DNA of 24,153 bases, taken from the IMG/VR virus record IMGVR_UViG_3300023180_007114, positions 1 through 24,153 of that record; one strand, given 5' to 3'. The position numbers and the translations under genes are program-made. Of this stretch, positions 1 to 8,681 are shown one piece after another (the first letter of the stretch is position 1; each line of letters begins with the position of its first letter). The notes beneath the pieces are model-generated. The model was not told the origin of the DNA and did no database searches. It worked only from the letters and a program-made list of their open reading frames with translations. The DNA comes from a virus.

Positions 1-511
1 ATACTACCACAATATCACCCGGCTGCATCCCATCTACAGGCACCCTGCGCGCCTGCCAATCTCGCCAGAGCCGATAAGTAGAGGGCAGAGTTTTTTTGCG
101 GATCTGCGGCAGCAGAGAGGCCCAGCACTGAGCTGCAAATGCGCCGCACCAAGCAAACTGCCCATCGCGCGTATAGGGCTCCTCCCAGCTCCACTGCAGC
201 CCCTCATCACCTCTGATGTAGGGGTCAATGCGCTGCCAATCTCCACCCAGCCCGGGCTCTGTGACATCACGCTCAAACTCTGCCTGGGCGCGCTCGAGCG
301 CTACCGCGGCAGCTGCCTGCACTTCTGAGGTGAGCGCGCACTCTCCCATGCGCCCCTCAGCTGCGGGCAGGTCGAGCATCATTGAGGCCACCTCTCTGCG
401 TAGGTGCCTGATGTGGGTGGCCTGCGCATCTGCCCCGCCCTGGAGCTCCAGCAGCTGTGCCTCCAACTGCCGCGCTCTCTCGATCAGATCTTTGTTTGAG
501 GGTCTCGCCAT
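1..511 (-). CDS. Cell-wall hydrolase (CHAP/NlpC-P60-like), partial
   Basis: The reading frame starts at an ATG at 511 and runs off the left edge, so only the first 170 residues are seen. The N-terminal ~60 residues are charged and helical, probably a coiled coil (MARPSNKDLIERARQLEAQL). Residues ~115-170 look like the start of a papain-fold amidase/peptidase: the FAWCGAFAAQCW block matches the catalytic-Cys motif of CHAP/TIGR02594-type enzymes, and MQPGDIVVV matches their usual PGDIV strand. The catalytic His would lie beyond the edge. The start overlaps the tail-tip stop as TGATG, with an AGGAG SD 8 nt upstream. Position after the tail-tip gene suggests either a tail-associated hydrolase that opens the wall at entry or the endolysin. 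The family call rests on motifs only. Confidence 0.75.
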   Translation of the reverse strand, partial: MARPSNKDLIERARQLEAQLLELQGGADAQATHIRHLRREVASMMLDLPAAEGRMGECALTSEVQAAAAVALERAQAEFERDVTEPGLGGDWQRIDPYIRGDEGLQWSWEEPYTRDGQFAWCGAFAAQCWASLLPQIRKKTLPSTYRLWRDWQARRVPVDGMQPGDIVVV

Positions 512-3500
512 CAGAGATACTCCTGCCCATCATTTGCGGCAGCCCCCAGCGTGCCCGCTGCGTCTGCCAGATATGCCCGCGCCTGGTGAGAGGCCGGGGC
601 TGAGTCATAGGTGGTGGGCTCGATATGCCCCGCGGCGCTGGCTATCCCATGCGCTGCGCTGAACGTGATCTCATTTCCAGTGATACTGGCAATTGTGTGG
701 GTGGTGGCAGCATCCTCATCACCCGGGGGGATATAGTCGATCACATCACCCACGCTGAAAAACTCTACATCATAGCGGGTGGCGCCCGTGGGGGACTGCC
801 CACGCCCATAAGTAAGGCTGCTCACTTCGATGGTGGTGGCATTGGTGATGGCTGCCACCTCTGCCGAAACATTCCAGCCAGTGCTGCCAAATCCATAGTG
901 CAGCACTTCAACCTCCACTCCCTCACCTGTGAGACTTTGACGCACGCTGCGCACCATGCCCACACCTGCGCTTACACCATAGGCATCCCCATAGCCGCGC
1001 AGCTCTGGGGAGCTCACCTGCACATAGGCGCCCACCTCGAGCAAGTGCCCCAGATAAAATCCTACTGTGCCCCGCCAGAGGCGCACGGGATCAGAGGCAA
1101 TCCTGAAAATGCGGGTGAACACAGGGCGCAGCGCTGAGTAAATGTCTGCTGTATTCTGCCCCAGCTCCTCTGCAGTGGCACCGTAGAGGCTGAGGTCTAA
1201 GGAGAGGCGCTCCTGCGAATAGGAATTGATGGCGCGCTCATTGTTGATCGTCGCCTCACCCCTAAACTCTGCCTCATCCTCATCATAATCATAGGCTACC
1301 TGCAGCTGGTTGACGCTCGCCTCAAAGACGCCCCAGCTAGGTGGCGGATCTGCCAGCCAATCACCAGCGCCCACCGTCTGGCTCACTCTGGTGGCCACCT
1401 CCATACCTACCGGCACCAGCGTGAGCTTGAGGCGCGCATTAGCTGTGCTGGTGCGGCGCAGCACCATGGCTGCACCAATCGAGCGCAACACGCTCTCAAA
1501 GATCGCTCTGATCTCTACATCATCACCAGCTAGGCTAAAGGTCATATTTGAGATGCGGGTGCCGCTACCCAATGAGAGAAATGAATCTTCATCAATAAAT
1601 GTTGAGGAGATGTTGAGCCCCACACCTGTGGTGTCATAGGTGCCATTGATGCCCCCGCCACCTCCGCTCTCTAACAGCGTGAGCAACACCTCTCCCGGGC
1701 TGGCATCCTCAAATCTCACAGAGCTGCTGATGATGGCCCTGCTCTCTGCGCCCCGGCTGGCCCAATCGACAACAGGCACCATCCTGGTGCGCTGGCGTCG
1801 GGATAGGTGCAAGCGATAGCCTACAGTGGCCCCGTCATAGGTGACTGCTGTTTGATGGGTGGCGCGCACATACTGCGTGATCTCCTCATCTCTGCGCCGA
1901 TCATAGGAGCGGATAGAAACAAAGAACGTCTGCCCCCCAGCTGCACTAGGGATGCCAGATATTTGCTCACTGATCAGCAGGATGCGCTCTGATGGCTGCC
2001 ACCAACCCAGCGCATAATCTCTAAAGCGATAGCTCTGCCGGGAGAGCTCCTGCTGCCGCCATTCTCGAGGGTAGAGGGTGCCCTCATCCAGAGAGCGCTG
2101 ATCTGGCCACACCCTAGGATAGGTTTGGGCGCCAGAGGTGGCAGGGTCGATTGGCACCACCATCTGCTGCCCGGGTGCGAGCGGCAGCTGGGGCCCATTG
2201 GCGTCATAGTATTTGGGCAGCTCATCCCCCAACCATGCTGTCCAGCTGCTGTAGGTGTAGACCGCCGCTCGCAGCGGCGCATCTATATGAGGCGTCAAAT
2301 CCCAATACAGCAGGCCCCCTGCCTCCCTCATTGCCCACTTCAAAAAACCACCATCCAGCCCAGTCTGATCGGCTGGGCTGGCGGCATTGTAGCCAGAGAT
2401 AAACTCTGCAGGCCACAGCCTTACCCCTGATGGGATGGTGTATCTGTGGAGCTCCAGCACAGGGGTGCTGTAGCCATGCTGGAATGGCCCGAAATTGTAG
2501 GTATGCACATTTTGATCGAGCTCATAGCCCTCTAGATCAGCGCCATGATAGTGATAGGCATCTACACGCAGCGTGATCGTTGATGATGTGCCGTTCGCGT
2601 TTCTATAGCGCAGAAAGAGGAGGCCAATGCGCGGGTGCTCAGTGTATGGCTGCCCGTCTGCTGTCTGTAGGGTGATGTCAAAAATCGTAGGGTGATCATG
2701 GCCGCCTGTGTCCACTATGTTATTGGCAGCATGGCTGCTCCAGGTCGCGGCCCCCTCCCCCACAATGTTGGGCATATCCTGTGGATTAAATGCACCCCAG
2801 CCAATGCCGCAGGCCCATTCAAAGGTGTCGCCAATTCCCTGTTCAAAATCGTGATACCCATGCAGCAGTGTGGTCTGTCTGCTCACCCCGCCAGTGAGCC
2901 CCTCATCTACCATTGCCGTGAGAGGCACCACCTCGAGGGTGATCGCCAGCCCCTCATCTACCTCTGGCGTGCTATCGAGAAAACCCCGCATCAGCTCCAC
3001 CCAGCCACCCCAGCTGCCATCGCTGCGCCCAGAGCTCACCCAGATTGAGGCGCGGCGCCCCCGCCAGTAGACGACCTGATCAGTGAGCTCTGGCTTATTG
3101 CTCCCAGCCAGCCCTAGCTGATGATCCTGAATAGGCGTCTCACCCACCCCGCGCTGATCTAGGGTTATCGTTGGAGAGGCCCCGCCAGTGGTGCCTGAGA
3201 CTCTGAATGTCTCAGCATCAATATGGCAGAGGTCTCCTGCAGAGTAGACGCCAGAGAGATCTCGATCTGTGTCTACTGTGATCGGGGTGGTGTCTGTGTG
3301 GCTGATTGGCTCGAGGAGAAACGCATGAGAGGCGCCAGTGGCTCGAGGGCCCAGCCTAGAGAATACAGTGCCAGGCTCTGATGCGCCCCCTCTGCGGTCT
3401 ACTGCCAGAGAGATGGTGATGGCCTGATAGCTCGCCACACCTCCAATGGGCTCGAGCTCTGCGCCATAGTCTGAGACTGAGATGATGCTCTCAGAAAACG

Positions 3501-3639
3501 TGCGCGCCACCCCTGCGAGGGTTGAGCCAATCGCACTCACAGATGAGAGGCCAGTGGAGCTGCCAGAATAGTAGACCTGTGGCAGCCCTGCGATAACGAG
3601 AGCAAACCTGCGCCTCTGATTTTGATCAGTGAGACTCAC
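511..3639 (-). CDS. Large tail-tip / central tail hub protein
   Basis: A 1042-residue protein starting with GTG (3637-3639), which overlaps the upstream stop as GTGA and has a GAGGAG SD. It is the largest gene of the window and sits at the distal end of the tail module, where tail-tip, hub or receptor-binding proteins are encoded. The N-terminal third has a beta-rich module with an RG-x-G...H-x-G style segment (RGVGETPIQDHQLG). The last ~100 residues carry an FxxGDVIDYIPP...ITGNEITFS...YLADAAG pattern seen in other phage tail-tip proteins. Residues ~740-930 resemble hub-type domains (SVLRSIGAAMVLRR, SVRQSLTGEGVEVEVLHYG). No enzymatic motif is visible. The functional call is from position, size and these partial resemblances. 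Confidence 0.7.
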   Translation of the reverse strand: MSLTDQNQRRRFALVIAGLPQVYYSGSSTGLSSVSAIGSTLAGVARTFSESIISVSDYGAELEPIGGVASYQAITISLAVDRRGGASEPGTVFSRLGPRATGASHAFLLEPISHTDTTPITVDTDRDLSGVYSAGDLCHIDAETFRVSGTTGGASPTITLDQRGVGETPIQDHQLGLAGSNKPELTDQVVYWRGRRASIWVSSGRSDGSWGGWVELMRGFLDSTPEVDEGLAITLEVVPLTAMVDEGLTGGVSRQTTLLHGYHDFEQGIGDTFEWACGIGWGAFNPQDMPNIVGEGAATWSSHAANNIVDTGGHDHPTIFDITLQTADGQPYTEHPRIGLLFLRYRNANGTSSTITLRVDAYHYHGADLEGYELDQNVHTYNFGPFQHGYSTPVLELHRYTIPSGVRLWPAEFISGYNAASPADQTGLDGGFLKWAMREAGGLLYWDLTPHIDAPLRAAVYTYSSWTAWLGDELPKYYDANGPQLPLAPGQQMVVPIDPATSGAQTYPRVWPDQRSLDEGTLYPREWRQQELSRQSYRFRDYALGWWQPSERILLISEQISGIPSAAGGQTFFVSIRSYDRRRDEEITQYVRATHQTAVTYDGATVGYRLHLSRRQRTRMVPVVDWASRGAESRAIISSSVRFEDASPGEVLLTLLESGGGGGINGTYDTTGVGLNISSTFIDEDSFLSLGSGTRISNMTFSLAGDDVEIRAIFESVLRSIGAAMVLRRTSTANARLKLTLVPVGMEVATRVSQTVGAGDWLADPPPSWGVFEASVNQLQVAYDYDEDEAEFRGEATINNERAINSYSQERLSLDLSLYGATAEELGQNTADIYSALRPVFTRIFRIASDPVRLWRGTVGFYLGHLLEVGAYVQVSSPELRGYGDAYGVSAGVGMVRSVRQSLTGEGVEVEVLHYGFGSTGWNVSAEVAAITNATTIEVSSLTYGRGQSPTGATRYDVEFFSVGDVIDYIPPGDEDAATTHTIASITGNEITFSAAHGIASAAGHIEPTTYDSAPASHQARAYLADAAGTLGAAANDGQEYL

Positions 3640-4271
3640 GCCCAGCTCTCCTCATACAGCTCGAAAATGTCCACTGCCTCTACATTCACCTCAGCGGCTG
3701 TGAGGCGCAACATTAGATTATCTCCTCTATTGGCCAGAGGGACCACTAACGGGCGCGGATCATCCACACCGCCGCTGGCAGCTTGCACCTGAGCCCCTGT
3801 GCCAATCACCTGCACAGGATAGGTGACCACTCCTCGCTGCTCGATTGTTGGCGTAAGCCGATTGTTTACTGTGTCCCATTGGCAGCCCGCATCAATCAGG
3901 GTGTGAGGTGAGCCAGTGGTGTCGAGCTTGTAGAGCTCAGCCAGCAGGGAGGGGGTGGTGCCTGATGCCTGGATGGTGAGAAAGAGCAACAAGTGCCGCC
4001 CAATAGGTGAGCTGAGAAATGGGATCTCTAGCGTCTCTGCGCTGGGGGGAGGGATGATCAGCGGGCGAAATACATCAGTGGGATCATCCAGATCAGAGAA
4101 GGTGCCCTGACCTCTGGTGAAATTTGCATGAATCACGCGACGTGAGCGCCCCACCCCTAGGTGATTGATCAGATCAATCATCTGCGCCACTGTGCCCCCC
4201 ATCACTGGCGCATCCACCATGCACGCTCTAGGTGATGGGGTGGCTGCCTCAAATGCGTTTATCAGTGCCAT
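3636..4271 (-). CDS. Tail-tip module protein, unknown function
   Basis: A 211-residue protein. I place the start at the ATG at 4271 (MALINAFEAATP), because it overlaps the upstream stop as TGATG like its neighbours. An in-frame TTG at 4298 would add nine residues but has a poorer context. The protein has no signal peptide, membrane segment or recognisable catalytic motif. The first half contains a polar stretch with GVGRSRRVIHANFTRGQG. The rest alternates hydrophobic and polar residues as in beta-sandwich virion proteins (RHLLLFLTIQASG). Between the 344-residue gene and the hub gene, it is probably a minor structural component of the tail tip. I do not recognise a family. Confidence 0.75.
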   Translation of the reverse strand: MALINAFEAATPSPRACMVDAPVMGGTVAQMIDLINHLGVGRSRRVIHANFTRGQGTFSDLDDPTDVFRPLIIPPPSAETLEIPFLSSPIGRHLLLFLTIQASGTTPSLLAELYKLDTTGSPHTLIDAGCQWDTVNNRLTPTIEQRGVVTYPVQVIGTGAQVQAASGGVDDPRPLVVPLANRGDNLMLRLTAAEVNVEAVDIFELYEESWA

Positions 4272-5305
4272 CAGGGCCCCCAGACTACCATTGACCAAAT
4301 TGGTGATGCGGGCGCGCGCAGCGCAGACTCTCTGGGCAGCGTGGGCCCATCACGCAGGAGTTCCAGATCAGCAGCGGGTGGGCGCTCATTCACGCGCTCT
4401 GGCTCATCAGTGGTGAGCGTCTGCCATGCTGGCGCAATCTGTGCCGCAGGGATAGTGGCGCGCTGATCTCGCCAGATGATCTCTCTATCGTCGCCATTGC
4501 CGTGGGTGGCGGCGTAGATATGCGCCTCATATTCATGCTCTCGCGCTCTGCTGCCTCCCCATTTGCGGCTCAGTGCAGATTTGGTTTGGAAATCAGAGGG
4601 CAGCATAGATTTAGGCGCGGTAATCGGGGCTGCGTTCTGTAGGCCGCTCCAGGCAAAAAACACCCGGGGGCGCTTTGCCAGCTCTTTTAAAGAATTCAGC
4701 AGCGCCACCCCTCGAGCAGAGGAGAGGGGATAATCAGCCGCGCTCCGATTGGCCCCCATGGGGGTGATGTCAGAGCTGCTGTGTTTGCTATCCACCACGC
4801 CTGCAGCCAATGGGCTGCTGAGGGGCTGCCACTGCAGGGAGAGATAGCTGATGGTGGTGGTGCCTGCTGTGGCGTCCGCTGTGGCAGTGATCTCTAGATA
4901 GGTGCCAGCCTGCGCACCCACAGAGAGGGTGCCCTCATACCACCTCGAGGTGGAGGTGAGGTTGATTGTGCTGGTGTTGTTGTTGGTGAGCTCCTCGAGC
5001 GTGATGCTGCCCGCATTGCTGCTGTTGTCTGCTTTAACATGAATGAGCAGGGTTGAGTGGGCATTGGAGGGGATTGGGATACGCCAGCGAGCATTAGGCG
5101 CAGCAGGTGTGCCTATCACGCTAAACACGCCATCAGGCCAGCCCTGTGAAACTACAGGTGAGCAGCCTAGCTGTGCGTGGGCATAGTTGAGCATATTGCC
5201 CAAGCGGCTGATGGTGTCTGCCTGAATGATCTGGCCAGACACCACAGCATCAGGTGAGGGGATCAGCCCTGAGCCGCTGGTGGGTGCAGTGAATGAGTTA
5301 GCCAT
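4271..5305 (-). CDS. Tail structural protein, unknown family
   Basis: A 344-residue protein with an ATG start that overlaps the upstream stop as TGATG. Residues ~65-165 are rich in Ser/Thr and beta-type sequence (STLLIHVKADNSSNAGSITL, TTTISYLSLQWQP), as in carbohydrate-binding or jelly-roll domains of tail fibres. The C-terminal half is more charged, with REHEYEAHIYAATHG followed by a Pro/Glu-rich tail. It lies between two other tail-tip genes and is translated from the same transcript. A role as minor tail or fibre protein is inferred from position only; no catalytic motif is seen. Confidence 0.7.
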   Translation of the reverse strand: MANSFTAPTSGSGLIPSPDAVVSGQIIQADTISRLGNMLNYAHAQLGCSPVVSQGWPDGVFSVIGTPAAPNARWRIPIPSNAHSTLLIHVKADNSSNAGSITLEELTNNNTSTINLTSTSRWYEGTLSVGAQAGTYLEITATADATAGTTTISYLSLQWQPLSSPLAAGVVDSKHSSSDITPMGANRSAADYPLSSARGVALLNSLKELAKRPRVFFAWSGLQNAAPITAPKSMLPSDFQTKSALSRKWGGSRAREHEYEAHIYAATHGNGDDREIIWRDQRATIPAAQIAPAWQTLTTDEPERVNERPPAADLELLRDGPTLPRESALRAPASPIWSMVVWGP

Positions 5306-6540
5306 CAGCCCACCCCATCATGCTCAATCGTGAGGGAGAGCGGCACCCTGCGCCGCAGCATCCCTGGATAGTTGAGATCAAAATCTGCCTCGAGGAGACG
5401 CCCGATATAGCGCCCCCGCTCTGGCTGGATGGTGTAGAGGGTGCCATATCGTGAGTTGATGTAGGTGCTACCCTGCACAGCCATGGGGGCTGTGTGGCGC
5501 CTCGAGTCTCCCCATTCTCCTACATAGGTGAGACGCTGGCCCGGGCCAGTGTATCGGATAAATCGATCACCCCAATGTTGGTACAGGTCGCGGCTGTCTG
5601 CCTCTGCATCCAGATAAAATGAGATGCGGCTGCTGGTGTAGGTGGCCAGGCGATTGCTCACCATACCTCCACCCAGCAGGCGCCGCGCAGTGGCCACTGT
5701 GTCTGTGCTGAGCTGGTGGCGCTCCACAGGGCGGGTGGGCAGCAGCACCATGGCGCAGGGGTAGCTGGCTCGCAGTCTACTGTAGACGCTCGAGCCTCCC
5801 AGCGCAGTAGGGGCCTCAGAGCCTGTGAAGCCTAGCAGGTTGCGCAGCTTTGTGCTTGACCAGCTTAACGCTGTGACCGCGCTAGGGTAGCTCACCACTG
5901 CGTGCCCCTCCTCATCGATCAGCCACCTAATACTGTTGAGCCCAGCCAGCCCCATCTCTGTGGTGTCTATATGCGAGAGAGAGAGGGTTGAGTTGGTGGC
6001 ATCTGCATCTGCTGTGCTGCCTGATGCAGGATCGCGGGTGAGCACGCGCAGATCCTGATATTCCCCATCTACGGTCACAGTAAATGCCGCGCCCGCTGCC
6101 GGGGTGATCGTGATCGACCATGGCCCCAGCACCCTGCCCCTCACCCATGCGTTGGGCATAGTGGCCACCTCATTGGTGCCCACAGTAGCAGAGCTCACGG
6201 TGGCTGCGCCCACTCCGAGATAATCTGTGCCCGCAGCATAATCGACATCAAACGCAGTGCCAGAGTGCGTGATGGTGATCAGATCCTCATCACTGATCGC
6301 CACGCCCCACCCGCCGGCGGTGGGTGATCCGCCAGCTGTTGCATAGTATTCAATTGTATCAGTGAGGCTCTGTGTTGCTGCATAGCCATTCAGAAAATCA
6401 ATCATATCCTGATAGACGACATCAGCCATGGTGATTTTGATGAATGTGGTGCCCCGCCTATAGAGGTTTACCTCGCTAAGATCTCGCAGATCACATTCTG
6501 TGAGTAGGGCAAAATTAGGCGCGCTGTCTGGACTAGGCAT
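5305..6540 (-). CDS. Distal tail-like protein directly after the tape measure
   Basis: A 411-residue protein with an ATG that overlaps the tape-measure stop (TGATG), preceded by a strong GAGGAGGAG SD inside the end of the tape-measure gene. The N-terminus (NLYRRGTTFIKITMADVVYQ) and a long beta-rich middle suit a virion protein. A TKLRNLLGFTGSE segment near residues 225-240 resembles a motif I recall from other phage tail proteins in this position. The C-terminus (LEADFDLNYPGMLRRRVPLS) is basic. In siphophages the gene after the tape measure is usually the distal tail protein, which caps the tube and nucleates the tip. That assignment is inferred. Confidence 0.7.
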   Translation of the reverse strand: MPSPDSAPNFALLTECDLRDLSEVNLYRRGTTFIKITMADVVYQDMIDFLNGYAATQSLTDTIEYYATAGGSPTAGGWGVAISDEDLITITHSGTAFDVDYAAGTDYLGVGAATVSSATVGTNEVATMPNAWVRGRVLGPWSITITPAAGAAFTVTVDGEYQDLRVLTRDPASGSTADADATNSTLSLSHIDTTEMGLAGLNSIRWLIDEEGHAVVSYPSAVTALSWSSTKLRNLLGFTGSEAPTALGGSSVYSRLRASYPCAMVLLPTRPVERHQLSTDTVATARRLLGGGMVSNRLATYTSSRISFYLDAEADSRDLYQHWGDRFIRYTGPGQRLTYVGEWGDSRRHTAPMAVQGSTYINSRYGTLYTIQPERGRYIGRLLEADFDLNYPGMLRRRVPLSLTIEHDGVG

Positions 6541-8681
6541 CAGCTCCTCCTCAATCGCACAGCGCCTCTGCGCGGGCTGTTGATTGTCCTGACCACCCTA
6601 TCAGCAAATGCGCGCTCAGCGGCTGCCTGTGTGTCGTAGATCACAGCATTGCCCATGTTCACGTTGATGGTGATGGGTGCTCTATCCTGATCATCACCTC
6701 GAGCGCCTCTAGGGGCAGCCTGTGGAGCTCCAGAGGGTGAAGTACCAGAGCGTCTGCCAGCGCCACCACCACCAGAGCTCTCTCCTGGTGTGAGCGCATG
6801 GCCAACACTGCCAGCCACTGCAGCAGCTGTCCCAAACGCCAAAGCAGATTGGAAATAACCAGCAGCTGGGAGGCCCATTGCCAGAGCGATGAGCCCGCGG
6901 CCTGTGGCCATTAGGCTCTCTACTGTGGCTTGGATGGCCACTGCAGTGAGCGCCTCACCCACAGCAGCCTTCATACTCTCCCCCATGAATTTAGCAGTGA
7001 CTGCAGAGGTTAGGATGCTTTGGCTGAATTGCTCTGCTGCTTGGGTCAATGGGGTAAAATCGAACTCTTCTAGCTGGGCAAATGCTGCATTGAGATCATG
7101 CATGAGCTCCACATTTTGAACGCTCAGATCTCGCAGTTGCTCGAGGAGCTGCTCTCTCTCTGCTGCGCGCTGGCGCTCAATATCGAGCAGCTCACGCTGG
7201 CGCACTAAGGATGCTGTCTCTCTCTGTGTCTCTGTTTGAGCCAGCGCTTGAGCTGTGTTGTGGCGTAGCTCAATCAGCGCTATGCGCTGCTGCTCACCCT
7301 CAGTGTAGAGCCTTATCCTCGCCTCCTCGAGGCGCGCTAAATCCTGAAGCTCTGCCCGCTCCTGCGCCTCTCTCTGCGCTCGAGCTTGCTGCGCCATAGC
7401 GCGGCGCTTCTCCGCTGCTGCTCTCCTCAAAGCTCTGCGGCGCTGTATCGCGCTCTCAATGATCAGCGTCTCTGCGAGCTCCCGATCAGATGCGAATTGT
7501 TGCTGCTGTTGAGCACGCTGGGCCTCGAGCTCTGCGCGCCTCTCATTGTATTGGCGTGCAGTGATCGTCTGCAGCTCCAGCTGGCGAGAGAGCGCAGCTA
7601 CCTCTCCCTCAAATACTGTATTGATGCGCTGCAGCTGTGCCTGCTCTAGCGCCTTAACCTGTGAGATCCGCTGGTGCTGCTGTATCTGCAGCTGCCTGCT
7701 CTGAAACTGCAGAGTATTCATCCGCGCCTGGGCAGCCTCTGCCTCAGTCTGGATTTGCAGCGCACCTATGCTGCGCAGGGTGTTGGCATTTTCCTGTAAC
7801 AGCTTGGCCCTCTCACGCTCTGCTGCCTCGATTGCCGCGCGCCCCTGCGTCTCAAGCTGGCGCTCTACCTCATTGGTGAGAGCGCGCCTTGCTCGAGCTG
7901 CCTCTTGAATGAGCGGGATCAGCTCTGCCTCTACTCTAGACGTTCGCTCTATAGCTCGATTGTAGCGCACCTGCGCATCATGGCTGAGTTTACGCACCTC
8001 GAGATCTTCAAGCTGGGCGCGTCTAGCTGCTGTGAGTTGACGGTTGCCCTCTAGGCGTAGCCTGATGGTGGTACGCTGCGCCTCTGCCTCTGCCTGCGCA
8101 TGCTGCAGCGCTGCAGATGCTCTAGCCATTTCTCGCTGAGCTAACTCAATTCGCTTACCAATGGTGCCATTACCCTCTCTGAGGATTTGCACATATTCTG
8201 TCTGCATCTGCGCATTTGTGCTCAGCTGCATCAGGTTGGCATGCTCGGCAGCTGTTAGCTCAATATTTGCATCTGCGAGCTGCTCTAAAACGGTTGTAAA
8301 CTCAGCCGCGCCTACCCTGATGGCCTCTAGGCGCTCCTCTACATCATTGGTGCTATCAATGTATTTTTTGACCGCAAAAACCACCCCGGCAAAAGCGGCG
8401 CCAACAGCTGCAATTGGGCCTGCGAGCGCCATAAAACCAGCTCCCGCTGTGGCAGTTGCAGCGCCCATTTGAGAGATGCCAGAGGTGAGCGTGCCCACGC
8501 TGGTGGCAATCCCGCCTAGGCTCGCTGTGACTTTGTTTGAGCTGGCCTCTAGGGTAGAGCCCATAGCGCTAAACCCACCCGCGGCGCGCTCAGCGCCCTT
8601 GGATATGTTGTTTAGTGCCTTTTCAGCTTTACCTGCCCCGTCTAGCTCAACCCTGATCTCAACTGCGCCCGCTGCTGCCAT
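6540..8681 (-). CDS. Tape measure protein
   Basis: A 713-residue protein. Residues ~130-540 are almost entirely charged helical sequence rich in Gln, Arg, Glu and Ala (RELLDIERQRAAEREQLLEQ), a long coiled coil. There are two hydrophobic Ala/Gly-rich stretches, near residues 60-108 (GPIAAVGAAFAGVVFAV) and 575-630, as expected of the tape-measure segments thought to enter the host envelope. The C-terminus has the ITINVNMGNAVIYDTQ pattern common to tape measures. It follows the tail chaperone gene and overlaps its frameshifted T part by 23 bp. At about 1.5 angstrom per residue it predicts a tail of roughly 105 nm. No muralytic motif is visible. Confidence 0.92.
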   Translation of the reverse strand: MAAAGAVEIRVELDGAGKAEKALNNISKGAERAAGGFSAMGSTLEASSNKVTASLGGIATSVGTLTSGISQMGAATATAGAGFMALAGPIAAVGAAFAGVVFAVKKYIDSTNDVEERLEAIRVGAAEFTTVLEQLADANIELTAAEHANLMQLSTNAQMQTEYVQILREGNGTIGKRIELAQREMARASAALQHAQAEAEAQRTTIRLRLEGNRQLTAARRAQLEDLEVRKLSHDAQVRYNRAIERTSRVEAELIPLIQEAARARRALTNEVERQLETQGRAAIEAAERERAKLLQENANTLRSIGALQIQTEAEAAQARMNTLQFQSRQLQIQQHQRISQVKALEQAQLQRINTVFEGEVAALSRQLELQTITARQYNERRAELEAQRAQQQQQFASDRELAETLIIESAIQRRRALRRAAAEKRRAMAQQARAQREAQERAELQDLARLEEARIRLYTEGEQQRIALIELRHNTAQALAQTETQRETASLVRQRELLDIERQRAAEREQLLEQLRDLSVQNVELMHDLNAAFAQLEEFDFTPLTQAAEQFSQSILTSAVTAKFMGESMKAAVGEALTAVAIQATVESLMATGRGLIALAMGLPAAGYFQSALAFGTAAAVAGSVGHALTPGESSGGGGAGRRSGTSPSGAPQAAPRGARGDDQDRAPITINVNMGNAVIYDTQAAAERAFADRVVRTINSPRRGAVRLRRS

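Noticed and set aside
228-1137. Rightward open frames of 144 and 170 codons opposite the hydrolase and tail-tip genes
   Set aside because: They are antisense to well-supported coding sequence, have low-complexity or Cys/His-rich translations and lack SD sequences.
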